Source: Ampelomyces quisqualis (lineage: Eukaryota; Ascomycota; Dothideomycetes; Pleosporales; Phaeosphaeriaceae). From it: a stretch of DNA of 64,000 bases. Shown here one piece after another: positions 1 through 11,610 of this stretch. Each line of letters begins with the position of its first letter. Within the stretch, counting starts at the first letter, position 1. The notes under the pieces were generated by a model. The model saw only the letters and a list, made by a program, of their open reading frames with translations, had not been told where the DNA came from and did not search any database. The position numbers and the translations under genes are program-made. Where the stretch lies: assembly GCA_018398575.1 (NCBI GenBank), contig JAGTXZ010000009.1, positions 558,001 through 622,000 on the forward strand. The letters are read 5' to 3'.

Positions 1-1
1 A

Positions 2-946
2 TACGATGCGGCGCATGCTGAACACGGTATCCTCAATCTCAGTCTACCAGAGATGCTGCTGGGGCACACTTTCACGAGAAAATCGCTTCTGCTTGAAGCA
101 CTTACTCATGCTTCATTCAAGGGTCCAAATGTACATCGCTCGTACGAACGCTTAGAGTTCCTTGGAGACGCAGTCCTTGACTACATCATTTCAAGACGGC
201 TTTATGCACACGAGCCTGTACTATCGCATCAGAAGATGCACGCCATCAGAACTGCGACGGTCAATGCGTCCTTCCTGGCGTTTAGAATGTTTGAGACGAC
301 AGTGCCTGAAGAGACTACCAATAAGGCGACCATGCTTCCTGAGCTACAGCATCGAGCACTGTGGCAGTTTCTAAGAACTGGCGACCCGGTCCTCAATTCG
401 CATAGAGATGTGGCGCTAAAACGACATCAAGTCGTGCGAGAACAAGTCATCACTGGCCTCCAGCGAGACGCAAGATTTCCTTGGCACCTATTTGCCTTGA
501 CTGACGCGCCAAAGTTCCTGTCTGATATTGTAGAAAGCGTCATAGGCGCCGTCTACATCGACAGTCATGGGGACATACCCACTTGCGAAGGGGTTGTCCG
601 TCGCCTTGGCATCTTCGACATCCTCGAGCGCATTCTACGCGATAGCGTAGACTGCCTTCATCCGAAGGAACGCCTTGGTCATCTCGCTGTCGAGAAGAAC
701 GTGCAGTATGTGCGTGCTCATAACGAAGAGGCGATGGACAATAATGGAGGTAAGCGGTATAAGTGCCAAGTGAAGGTCGGGGGCGAGAATGTAGGAGGTG
801 TAGAAGAGGGGTTCAAGAGGTTGAACGCCGAGACTATCGCCGCCTGGCGAGCTGTCGGAATCCTTGAGAGCAGTGGTGACGTGGCCATGGCGGACGAGAG
901 CGAGGATGCAGAGGAGTTCTTCGACGCTGCAGGGGATGGCTCCTGA
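2..946 (+). CDS. DCL2: Dicer-like protein, C-terminal fragment (RNase IIIb plus C-terminal tail)
   Basis: Partial gene cut by the window edge; the frame is open from base 2 and the first in-window ATG is not the true start. The visible part carries a class III RNase III domain. It has the signature ERLEFLGDAVLD with its catalytic Glu and Asp, then the second acidic motif in PKFLSDIVESVIGAVYIDS. About 90 residues follow, ending in an acidic tail. Dicers cut long dsRNA into small RNAs for RNA silencing and antiviral defence. Fungi usually carry DCL1 and DCL2. The SDIVES form of the second motif and the short tail with no clear dsRNA-binding domain fit DCL2 better, but the N-terminal helicase and PAZ region lies outside the window, so the paralogue is an inference. 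No intron is visible in this last exon. Confidence 0.8.
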   Translation, partial: YDAAHAEHGILNLSLPEMLLGHTFTRKSLLLEALTHASFKGPNVHRSYERLEFLGDAVLDYIISRRLYAHEPVLSHQKMHAIRTATVNASFLAFRMFETTVPEETTNKATMLPELQHRALWQFLRTGDPVLNSHRDVALKRHQVVREQVITGLQRDARFPWHLFALTDAPKFLSDIVESVIGAVYIDSHGDIPTCEGVVRRLGIFDILERILRDSVDCLHPKERLGHLAVEKNVQYVRAHNEEAMDNNGGKRYKCQVKVGGENVGGVEEGFKRLNAETIAAWRAVGILESSGDVAMADESEDAEEFFDAAGDGS

Positions 947-1941
947 TTCTGAAAGGGAGCACACCCTGGATGCGGCCGGTATACTCAGCTACAGTGGGGT
1001 CCATCTTGTTTTCCCATGCCAGAAGTAGGTCAGAGAATTGACCGATCCGGCATATTGCTGTAAGCAATGTCTCGGTTTTGAAGGAACGGCTGTTCTCTCT
1101 ATATCCTACATTTTGTGCCGCAGAGTCAGTTGAACGGCCGGCGCTTGCATTCCCTCTCATCATTACTGCACCAAGAGCTCTGCCTTGTGTTTTGCACTTT
1201 TGGCTACTTAAGACCAGGATCGGCGGTATCTGATAGCCCCATTAATTTCAAGCACAGAGATCGTCAAGGGGGGTGATGGAAGTAGGATACAATATGAGCA
1301 TACAGCAATTAGTGTGTGATCAAAGCAGCAGTAATTGAGCTCGGCGGAGTTCTCGCAGCCTAAAAAAGGTCCAGTTAGCTCTGAACCTGACAATTCTCCA
1401 GCAATTAGTCCGCCCCCTGAGCCGTGTGGCGGTCGTTCGTCCACTGGCGTGTGACGCTACAATTCACACCAGGCATTCACGCGACAAAATTGTACCGCTC
1501 GAAGGTCATCTCGTGCGTTGAGCGGGTGTGGCGGAGGCACGGGCAAGAATTGCATGATGTAGGGTGGCCATCGTCTTCGTAAGGCGTCGCTCCCGTGTGG
1601 CGTCGCTGGCCGAGTCTATGATAGTGCCTAGCGAACTCTCCGCCTTGCGAGAGGCTCTCCCATTGCGATGCAATATGACTATTACTCTACCTAAGTCAAC
1701 TAAGTTAGCCAGTGGTCGCTCTTAGTTTAATATTCCGTTGATTGGGGCACAGAAACATGTTCGTGAACTCGGTCACTGGCTAGGTCGAGGCAACTAGACG
1801 AAGGGTTATAAAGCAGATATGTTTGCTGTCTAGAGATGCATCATCACAACTCGATTCATCTTCTCAGTTCTCTCAAGCTTCTTTCATCAGCCAATACCAT
1901 ACACCCTCCCACCGAAACGCTTAGGAACATTCTTCAGAAAA
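947..1941. other. Intergenic, no gene seen
   Basis: Downstream of the Dicer-like gene and upstream of a small spliced gene. No reading frame here has fungal coding character. The last 140 bases carry a TATA-like TTATAAA and a pyrimidine-rich leader that belong to the following gene. Confidence 0.5.
1806..1812 (+). promoter_or_regulatory. TATA-like box of the small gene starting at 1942
   Basis: TTATAAA lies about 135 bases before the chosen ATG and is followed by a CT-rich stretch with CTTTC and CAAG runs, as is usual for transcribed leaders of fungal genes. The assignment is inference from position and composition. Confidence 0.3.
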
Positions 1942-2201
1942 ATGTCTACTGCTGCTGGATCTTCTGGAAGTGGAGGTCAAAAACCCTCAGGTGGACGGGC
2001 GACGGGAGCGAGCGGTGGTCCCATTGGAAAATTCCCGTGCAGAAACCATCAACAACCAGGTCATCCCCCCAATTATTGGGTCGACTTGTATGATCAACTA
2101 TGCCCCGATTGTTTGGTCAGTCGTCACACCAGTAATGATTACACTTGTCACTAAAGACCCTATAGTGTGCAGACAAGCGCCCAAGCGGCGGCAAGAAATA
2201 A
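1942..2201 (+). CDS. Small Gly/Ser-rich protein with a CxxCxC end, two exons, unknown function
   Basis: Exons 1942-2115 and 2166-2201; the 50-bp intron has a GTCAGT donor, a CACTAAAG branch-like site and a TATAG acceptor. The product is 69 residues. A Gly/Ser/Lys-rich first third is followed by PCRNH and a tryptophan-containing middle. After splicing it ends in CPDCLC and then a Lys/Gly-rich tail. Without splicing the frame runs to another stop 13 codons later. The Cys pattern could bind a metal, but no family is recognised. The support is a promoter-like leader, a good intron and a tidy C-terminus. There is no signal peptide. Confidence 0.5.
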
Positions 2202-5200
2202 CAAGCTCAAGTACTTTCCTTATCTGGGCAGGCAACATTGAGTCGCTTCCGCATTTTGTGATTGAAAAGCCAGGACACTTTGTGGCTTTCACACTGGGCG
2301 CTGTGGTGCGGAACCACTTGGTTCATGCTTTTAGAAGAACGGCTTGAGCTTCCGAACTGGCGATACTCATGTATGAATCACTCAGCTATGGACATAGCAG
2401 CCAATATCAATTCATCTGTGTCGTCACAAACAGAATAACGTTGACCACATTGCATCGTTGCTTGATTCCTTGCGCGAAGGTGTGCATCTCAGACGTCTTT
2501 GGCAGTGGCATTGCAGGCTTGCTGAGATCTCTAACTCCTGGGCAAGGGGCTATCTAACACCATGAGCTCGCAATATCTTTCACCTGGCCGATGCTTTCCT
2601 TACTCCTTCGACGCTACTACACTTCTGTCTCACAAACATGCCACGCTTATAAATTGAATCTGTATTGAAGGTATAAACTCGCAGCTACATCGGAATTGCA
2701 CTGAATCAGTAAGCTCCGGATGCGAATGTTGCCGGAAGGGGCACTGCGCGTCCCTTCCGAAATGTATCAACACAGAACGATGAAGTGTTTTCAGCCTAAT
2801 CTACACACTTCTAGGTGTATTTTCCGCTTTCAAACGACTTTTGTTGATTCTTTTACTTCTGAACAACTATGCCAAAGGTCGCTTGGGCTTCACTGGCTTC
2901 ATCATGTCGCCCAAGGAGTGCGAGACAGTCTTGATCATACTCCCTTGCACTTCAAACGTTCGAGTGAGACAAGTGTGAACATGCGAGATTTCTAGTACCC
3001 ACTAGACCTGGTTTTGGATGTGTTTAACTTTCTCAACACGCCCCGCATGCGAATTTGCCTTCGTCCGCAATAGTCAATTGGTCCTTTCAGCTGAAGACCA
3101 ACACCACATCGTACGACATCGCGTATGAAATTTCGTGACATGGACCGTTCCGTGGGTTGCCATGTTGTGCCGTGTTACTTGCCGATCGGGAAGGCCATGT
3201 GGCAAGTCGAGACAACGATGAAGACGCGTTGTGGAACTTAAAAGTGGAGAGACGGGCATCACAGGACCTAAATTCAGCCCAGGTTTGTTGTCGCTGGAGC
3301 GTAACATGACGATGACGCGAAATTGCCGCCATCACCACGGGGAATCTGTCACTAAGTCCGCCAACTTCTGGATCCGGTCCGTGGTTTCGAGCCCGAATGC
3401 CGAAGGAGTCACGATGCTGTACAAAATATCAAGAAGATCAGCTGATTGCCCGGCTCAAATTACCTTCCAGAATGAATGCACCCTCGCCCGCACAAGCTTC
3501 GGGCTACCGCGGTCAGTGTGCTGTTCCGTAATTCGTGGCCCGATATCAGCCCGCCAGCAAAGAAAAGCATGAGGAATTGCACTATGTGGCTATATGGCTC
3601 TCCACTAATGTATTAATGCCCGACCTGCTCGGTTAGATGCTCTACAGCGGACTATTTGATAGATGCGACAGGAAGGATCCACATGCAACCACGGCAATCG
3701 GCAAAGTTCGTAGCAACAGGACGCACACTCAGGCTTGAACCACAACTGTCAAAGCGCTGCCACAGCCTCGGTAGCCGCAGTCACCACGTATCTAGTGTGG
3801 ATGAGCACTCGAGATTTTGCTCCAGGCCGCGATTCATCATTGGCAATTGCCTGGCACACAGCTGCAGCATTTGACCGTCTCTGCGGCCTTGAGTAGTCTT
3901 ACCCACGCCCTAGTTCAGGAATTCCTTTCGATCCATCTCTAAGCCGCATTTTACAGTTGCAAGGAGGACATCCAAAGGTAGTACTCGGCTCAAGCCTTAG
4001 GCCGCTATGCCGCCGGCAATCTCGCAGCTTCACTTGTGGGCAAAGGAGACACTGGTTTTAGACCACGATCAAATAACAGGAAGAGTGCAAAAGTCGCATA
4101 TGAGCTCCATGTACAGAGAAGGCAACGACTAGGAGATATGTCCATTGTACTTCGTCATTTGAGCTCCATGCATGCGCCAATTTGCCTGTGACGAAGCCAT
4201 CAGCTGGAGATATTCCAACGAATCATGTTCGCAGGAAACAGGTGACCAGATTTCGATGCATGTCGATGCATACAAGACCGGCAGCATGCGTCACAGTGTC
4301 CTCGTAACTTGGCTCGCATATGCACCGCAATCATTGACTTGCGCTTATTCCGCTTGCACAATCAAAGGATTCTAGCTTGCCTACATCTCTGGAAGTAACG
4401 ACCAAATCACAGTGGTAATGACGCGAATGTTGGCCCGGGTCGCTGTCCCGCTCTCCCCTTAGCTCTTGGTGATTTCGTTGTCCAAACAATTGTTGAAGCC
4501 CCATTCAAAGGCCCAGACTATCGGGAGATGTTATTTAATACATATGAAAATCTCGCAATTCTGGGCGCTCTGGCTAAGCCTGGTCAGTAAAGTGGTTGTT
4601 CGCTTCCACGTAGGGCATAGAAGCCTCGATGACGCTGACAACTTAAAAAAAAACATCAAAAAGGTGCTGTTCAAAGTCGGTCAAGAGACTCTGCGCAAGG
4701 CTTCAAGATACTGTTGCGACTGATCCGTGCTCTGCGAGGCGTCCACCGACAACGGTTTCATGAGCACTAAGCGCGCGCGGCACAGCATACGAGCGAGAAC
4801 CCTTGCCCGACCCCAAAACCCTACGGATAGGACCCACCGACCACCCCAAAGGACATTCGATTCATCTAAACTAGTGCCGCCGTGCCAGTGATAAGTCCAA
4901 GCTCTGGTCAAGCGCCGAGTGTAGCGCCAGCTGCATGATGAACCATAAGGTCGGATTCGGGGGCGGAACTCTATGGCTGAGAGGACTTGAAATGGGAAAG
5001 CTAAAGAGAAAGAGGTAAGAGACGAATCGTATAGCACGATTGTGAGGCAGAGCAGTACTCCGTGAGGAAATACACAGTGCATGCGGCTGCGCAGCCGCAG
5101 CATCTTCACTGCTCCTTTCTCCGATTCGGCTCCACTTTAATGCCTTGCGATCGTCGCTTGCGCCGAACGGGGGAGAGCCCGGGAAGACGTGCGGCGCTTA

Positions 5201-5760
5201 CGGGTCACGCCTTGCATATGTGACGACTCATGTGATGCTGATCTTTCTTGCTCTGTCAGTATGATATGGAGTAGACATGGTGCGGAAGCATGCTAGTGGC
5301 GTAGCAGCTACGTCTCGAAAAAAAGTCGTAAGCCCGGGTTTTAGTTAGACCGGCTGCCCGCGAAGGCATCACGGTCATACTCGCTATCATTAAGGCCGAA
5401 GTGAGCTAGAGAATGCAGGATACGCGTTCCAAAGGGATTGCCGTGAAGTGATGTAGCAAGCTTGGCCTACGAACCACTGACAGTCGGCTTCGTCACCTGC
5501 CTCCAGTCATATCCATACGCACAAGAAGGACATACCAGCCCGCCCTCTGCAGTCTGCGCGTTGTCCCTTGATAGCTAGTGACTTCGCGTGGAGTCGAACT
5601 CTTCGTAATTCTTTGCCAACTCCATCTTCGTACAACCTCTATGAACCATTGATTACCTTGAACAGCTTCATGCGTCAATCTTTTGATCTCCAACTTTTCA
5701 TTTCTCCCCTGCTATGATATACGCAAGCCACACTCATTTCCAACCATTTTCCCTTGAAAG
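2202..5760. other. Gene-poor intergenic region
   Basis: About 3.6 kb with only short frames on both strands. None shows a domain, a signal peptide or good intron support. The longest (minus strand, 4681-5109, 142 codons) has a Trp/Arg/Cys-rich composition unlike the real genes in the window. No transposon ORF or terminal repeats were recognised. Confidence 0.5.
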
Positions 5761-6015
5761 ATGCCTAAAACCAAATCACTGAATGTACGTACCACCTGAT
5801 GATATCTAGAGAAGAGGCACTAACAGACCTAGTCATCGAACTCATGGTTCATGCAAAGGAATCTCGCCCCCGCCAAACCTCAACAAAGTCCCAATTCGCT
5901 CTTCGACGTCACAAGACCGGCCCCGAACTCATTTGACAGCTTGCCAAAGACATGCAATGCCCACGTACGCAGGCGCGGAATAATGCTCTCGAAGCATAGG
6001 GGTATATCTTTGTAA
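5761..6015 (+). CDS. Candidate small protein, two exons, unknown function
   Basis: Exons 5761-5784 and 5833-6015, with a 48-bp intron carrying a GTACGT donor, a CACTAAC branch site and a CCTAG acceptor. The phase is kept and the product is 68 residues: basic, Pro/Ser/Asn-rich, with no membrane segment, signal peptide or known domain. The leader is CT-rich and the ATG lies in GAAAGATGCC. The intron signals are the main support. The protein itself is low in complexity and could be fortuitous; an unspliced reading gives only 12 residues. Confidence 0.33.
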
Positions 6016-7157
6016 AGCACCAAGGAGGCCAGGCATATCAGTGGTTTAAGAGAGCAGGACCATGTCATCAAAAGCACATGAGAACGGGAGAAGGTAGAAT
6101 GAAGGCATGTAACCTTAGATTGGGCAACAAAAAGAGCTGCGAACCAACACTAAAGGAACATAGGAAAAGGTAGACAGACAGTACACCAAACCAACCCTCA
6201 CGGGATCTTCCTTGTTTACAAGTTGCGTCAAAAGTAATCACAGCCTGAGAAAGATCTGGTACACGAACACACTCACCTCGCACGCATCCTGTTATTCTCT
6301 TGAGGCATATCCGTCGCCCACCATCGTCATCTATAGCAGTCAAAACTAATCAACAAACACAGCTCCTGTCCGCTTTCGGACACAGCAACCAGTACTTACA
6401 AAGCTACAGTATACACGTACGTCCCCCTTCCGACTCCGACTCCACGACTTGGACGTCAAATCGCATTGACCCCCTTCATCGAATCTGCAACATGACATGC
6501 TCACACAACAAGCCATGTCCGACGCGGATAGCGCTCGCGCAATGTCTCTCATACGCTGTAACAAACAGACTGACTTAGTTTACGCAAACCCGTCTGTCCG
6601 CACGATACCACTTTTGCGACCTCACAACCATCACGGATATCACGCCTAGCCCGATCGATAATCGCGGCATGCGCCTCTTGTCGCATCATGTTGTCGATGG
6701 AATCCTCGCTCGAACGATAGCTATTGCATACTTTGAGCCAGTCATGTCGCCGCAAACGTCACATGGACATAGCGACATGCGGAAACAACGGGAAATAAAG
6801 TAATGCGGAGACGAGTAGGTGGGGAGCATTGCTGCGTCATCTACCAGTTCTGTGGAGGTAGATGGTACAACGCAGTCATGAAAACCTTCAAGCCACGAAC
6901 TTGCATAAGAAAAGCATCATGGATTAGAATATGTTGCGAGTTTAACATATGAACCCTGAACCCCTTCAACGTTCGCCAATGAATGCTACAAACGGTCTTC
7001 GTCGAGAGAGAAGATGTAGAAAAGAAGCCATCAAGTCGCCATCTCGCCCAGCCGTCCCGTCGTTTTTGCCGTGGTAATTTGATGAAATGTAAAAGGCAGT
7101 AACATTCTTCATTGTTGCCTTTTTTTTGGTCAGTCGTAGAAAGGCGCTTCAGATGTT
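6016..7157. other. Intergenic, possible minus-strand spliced transcript
   Basis: No convincing protein gene. On the minus strand a well-formed 69-bp GTAAGT...TATAG intron (6331-6399) and a nearby GTGAGT donor (6271-6276) suggest a spliced RNA or a very short coding unit. The segment next to 7157 should contain the 3' UTR of the mug190-like gene. Confidence 0.35.
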
Positions 7158-10100
7158 TTACTGTCCAGTTTCTGCACACAGGTTAGAGAAAATGCTCGTC
7201 TGGAAATAAGGGAATGGAACTTACCCGTCTCAACGCCTGGCTGTCTACCATCCAAGCCGCCGGTAACCTTCTTCTTAAGTTTAGAAATTCCGATCTTGGC
7301 CTCATCCTTTGCGAACTTCATGTTTCGTGCTGGCTTCCACTGCATGAGGCCGCGGTGCTTGCGCTCCTCGGTGCGCTTGTTCTGCTTATTGTATGCTTTG
7401 CTTGAGCCAGCAGAGCCGTTTGACTCTGAAGTGGTCGCGGTCGTGGTGGTACGATCTGTGGCATGTGATGCGCGGGGCTGGGTAACGTCGGGCGACAAGT
7501 CTGTGGGCTGATGCTGGATACCGGTATTGGGGTCTTTTTGGGACTCGCTGCCGCCGTTGGTGTTTTTCTTTGACTGATCACCGCCACCTGGTCCGCCAGA
7601 CATAGCTGATGCGTTTTCAACATTGTCTGCGTCTTCGACGCCAAGGTCAGAAGACGAATCTGAGTTGGAGTCGGAGTCGTCGTGTGCTTCGTCATCAGAC
7701 GGATGGTAACGGTCATGGAGCGGCTCCTCGACACCGGGCTCTCTCCTCTTCTTGCCCTTGGTGTTCATATAGGCCTTTGGATCGTCGCCGAAAGCGCCTG
7801 ACCAATCTTGACCATCCTGAGCGAGCCACTTCTTCTTCTCCTCCTCGTTCGCGTTCTTGAGAATGTCACGGCCGGCTGTAAGTGATTCCTCGTGGAGCTG
7901 TTGCACTCGCTCTGGAAGCTCCTTGTCGACCTTGCGGTTGCGAACGCCCTCTGTGAGACACGCCTCCCATGTCTCGTACGTTTCGCGAGTGTTATTATCA
8001 GAAACGAAGGCTTCGTGCGACTCATCTGTGCCAGCCTTGAAGCGTGCGCGGAACTGAAGTCGGCCTACTTCTTGAAGATCTTCGAGACCAGGCTCCTGAT
8101 GGCAATTTTCCTCCGTGATGTAGTTTTGGGTAAGACGAGCAGGATGCTTAGTGGTCCAAATGGGAATGTTGATGTCAGTGTCTTCATTATCGATGAAGTG
8201 CTGTAGCCAGATGACAGCATAAGCGTCCGCCTTTCGTTTGTTCGCAACGTGGAACTCGAACACGATTGGCGATCTGTAACGATGTTTGACGGGGAGGCGC
8301 ACTTCGTGACGTCCCTCATGTGCTGCCAGATCAAAGTAGTAACCGTCGCCCTCATCGAGCTTCTTAGCATGTGTCCGACCGATCTTACCAGTCGAGCCAC
8401 CGGTCCTCAGCTTGAGTTTTGGCGCATGCTGATAATCAGTCGCGAGTATGCGCTCGGACCGGAACTCAAAAGTACCAACGTCCCAACCGAGCATATTTGG
8501 TGGCAAGCGGGTCTCCATGCTGCGGAAGAGAAGAGAGATACGGATGCGACCAAAGCCTATACCACCATCTAGAGGATACCAACGTGTAACTTGCGAAGAA
8601 CTCTCCAGAATGTCCGTCAGCTTGAGTGGCACGACACCAAGGATGGGGTCGTGTTCACGATTTCGCTGGTCTCGGACAGTGACGGTGATGATTGCTGAGC
8701 GCCAGTCGCGGATGAAGCGCTCCGTTCCTGCATTGAAGATAGGCTGGGACGAAACCGCCTTGGATCGAGTGCGGTAGACAAGTTCATCGTTGTAAAGGAT
8801 CGTGCAGTAGCTGGTAGGTAATTCGCCGCCAGTCTCCTCCTTTGCCTCGCCATATGGCTTTGCGGGCTCGTACTCGCGTCCCTTGAAGTCACCCGAAGTT
8901 CCTTTGATGTTCTCAAGCTCGAGATTGACGATCTGATGAATGACAACGCTGCAGACACCGCTGGGCCAAAGTGGGTCAGGTGGAGTGTGCATGACTGCGT
9001 CATCCTCCTCACTGTTAGTGACACCCTTGTCGTCTTGTAATTTGGGGTCGTCCTTGAGCGTATCAGGAAGAGCCTTATTCTTCCCATCTGTTCGCAACTC
9101 CTTTCGAAATTGCGGCTTGCTGAAATAACCAACTTCCCAGTGTAGTTCTCCAGGCATCTCGCTATCAGCATCCATGCCCGCCAGTTTTGATGTTTGCGGG
9201 TACATCTTGCCGGGATGCTGGATCATCTTCTGTAGGGATAGTTCCACTTTGCCAACAATGTCATCTGACGTGTGTCGGTCAGAGTCCCAAAGCTCAACGC
9301 TGAGGTTTTCGTCAGCCTTGATCAGTTCGGGTCCAACAAGCAAAGCAGCTGTCTCTTCCCAGATAGGATTGAGATCGTCAGTAATGACACGAGTACAATA
9401 CATAGGCTTTCCATATTTGGAGAAAGCCAGTGTGATATACGGATCGCTACCGCCGTGCTTGGAGCCGCGACGATCCTGCTTACTCAAGCCAGTAGCACGA
9501 TGAATGCGGATCCAGAGAACACCGAGAGCCTCGGTATCCTTCTGTACGGAGTCGCCTTGAAGTATGGCTCGCATGTCAATGGACATGGACTTTGGTGCGA
9601 CATACACTACTCAAGTTAGCATGTATATTTGAGTCGAGTGCGAGTTGGTACACACTGCTTGCTGCCGCCTTGATGGCATAGTTGACGAAGTTGCTGATCA
9701 AGGGCAAGTTCAAGATGTTGACCCCTTTCTCAACCATTGGGATACAACCTGCAGTGACTTGCGGTGCGCCCATGAGCGTGAATGTGAGGGTTTTGAGAAA
9801 TGGCGCTTCTGGTGTCATGGCCATGCGAAGGCGGACAGTACCGACCAAGCCTTGCAGTTCGACAAAGATGGGCAGCGGCACACCAAAGAGACCCTTAATC
9901 CCAAGGTAGAAAACCAGCTGCATGTGCATGTTTCGAGCCTTATCTGAAGCACGTTTTCCGCTTGGCTTAGCGTGGTAAGCAAAAGAGACTTCAAGATTGT
10001 AGTAATCTCCGCCCTCCTCGTCAGCAGCTGCCTCCTGTGGGTCTTTTGTTTTCTTATTCTCCTCGTGGATAGCCTTCTTCATGTCTCCCATGTGTGCGTC

Positions 10101-11132
10101 AGGAAGGGCACGCAAGCTGAGGATGCGCAGAGGGTTGCTGCCCTGATTGATCTCGGCGACTCGTACATTCTCAATGATGCCTGGTACGGATGCTTGCATA
10201 ACGTCCTCGAGCATGTCTGCAACGCCCTGGAACATGTCTGGATTGATGAGGCCCCAGACGATGCCGAGTAGTGTGTTCATCCATTCGACCGACTCTGGCA
10301 GCAAGTTGAGGGTGGCCTACACGCTTGTTAGCTACGATGCGCTCCGGCCGAGAAGACTGCCTACCATCTGGCCACGAGTTTTCTCACTCTCCCACTCTAC
10401 TTCCCGTCCACTGCGGACAACTTCCTTCATCCACAGAAATACACCAGATGATAAGCACATGCCGAGCGGTATCAAGCCCTTGAGCGCACCACCAAATATC
10501 TTTCCGACAACGACCGTAGTGACAAGTATGGCCGCGCACAAGATGGTAGCGCGCTGCTCCAGGGATGCAAATGTCGGCTCATAGCTGACAGACGGTGTGG
10601 GGTGGAAGAGGACGTTTGTCTTTTCGCCATGGATAGGCACATCCGAGGTAGTGCCTTCGGCCACAGGGTCGGGCGGCGCTGTAACGTCTTGGTTGTACTT
10701 GTAGTCTTGGAGCGACTGGTGGGCATCTGTTTTGATGGGCTTGGACATGTTAAGGCGAGAAGCATGCATGCAATGGACCATACATACAGTGTCTTTCTGG
10801 AGGTTCGCGTTTGGTACTACGAGATGAGGGTTCTCCACTTCGCTCATCATGGATTTGTCCACGTCTGATATGGTAACCTGATTGCCTGTGGTAGGATCCG
10901 TCACAGTCTGTTCTGTGCCGTCGACCTGCCTCTTTTGCATCTTATGCGGCTGTGCGCCTCCAGCTGTGGTGGCATCCTGTCCACCCTTCTTCTCAGCCGC
11001 CGTTTTCTGGTCTATCTGGCGGTCTCGCTCCTTCTTGTCCTTGTCCAGATTTTCGACAAATTGCCTGACCGTAGGAATCGGATTGTGGCCCGAATAGTGG
11101 CCTCCGGGCGCATGCTGCTGTTGTTGCGCCAT
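7158..11132 (-). CDS. mug190: C2/SMP-domain membrane-contact protein, Mug190-like
   Basis: Four exons, complement of 7158-7171, 7225-9606, 9656-10316 and 10365-11132; 1274 residues, phase intact at each junction. The N-terminal ~190 residues are polar. Hydrophobic segments at about 190-235 would anchor the protein in the ER. An SMP-like lipid-transfer domain follows (about 255-475). Next comes a C2 domain (about 500-620) with the Ca-loop pattern GGSDPYI and WDSD, then a second, less regular C2 domain, and an acidic, Ser-rich tail. Relatives are fission yeast Mug190 and the tricalbins, which tether ER to plasma membrane and move lipids. The last exon holds only 14 nt; reading through the last intron would instead add about 25 residues. 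The gene is divergent from the deacetylase gene across 478 bp. Confidence 0.85.
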
Positions 11133-11610
11133 GTTGTGGGATCCGCGTCTTCACTGCGCTCTGTGAGGGGAACGAAGGGGGACAAACGGTGTCAAATAGC
11201 GCGGAGGCTCCTCCGAGTACCACGCCAAAGCAGGTAAAATAACCTCTGTCAAAGACGCTCGTGCTGCGCGGCAGATGATGACATCATTGTAGCCTACATA
11301 CGCTTAATCAAGCTGCTGCGGTACCGTTCAAAGTTACGCAAGGCCGCGACCTCAGCTCTTGCTTGCTGCACATGAAGAAAGCGCCGCATCTCCACTGTGG
11401 CTGACAGGGTCGAAAGCAATCCTGGCGTGCACATCAAGTACATCGCAGAAACCGCATGCGTGTGAATGTCGCTGACGTCGGCGGTCGATCGCGGGGCCGC
11501 ATTGGCCAATCACAACTGCCGTGGCTAGGTCGTCTCGACTGACTTGGGACGACCCGCAATCCCAACACATCACGATCACACCCCAAAAGGATCCTGCTGC
11601 TGCATCCACA
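11133..11610. promoter_or_regulatory. Divergent promoter region, mug190-like / GlcNAc-6-P deacetylase
   Basis: 478 bp between two divergent start codons, so both promoters must lie here. No TATA box or recognisable factor site stands out. The deacetylase side is AC-rich just before the ATG (CATCCACAATG), as in many fungal leaders. Confidence 0.5.

Noticed and set aside
4681..5109. 142-codon minus-strand frame
   Set aside because: Trp/Arg/Cys-heavy composition, no domain, no intron or leader support; likely chance.
5570..5600. GGAGTCGAACTC, resembling a tRNA B box
   Set aside because: No matching A box, acceptor stem or cloverleaf around it; no tRNA seen anywhere in the window.
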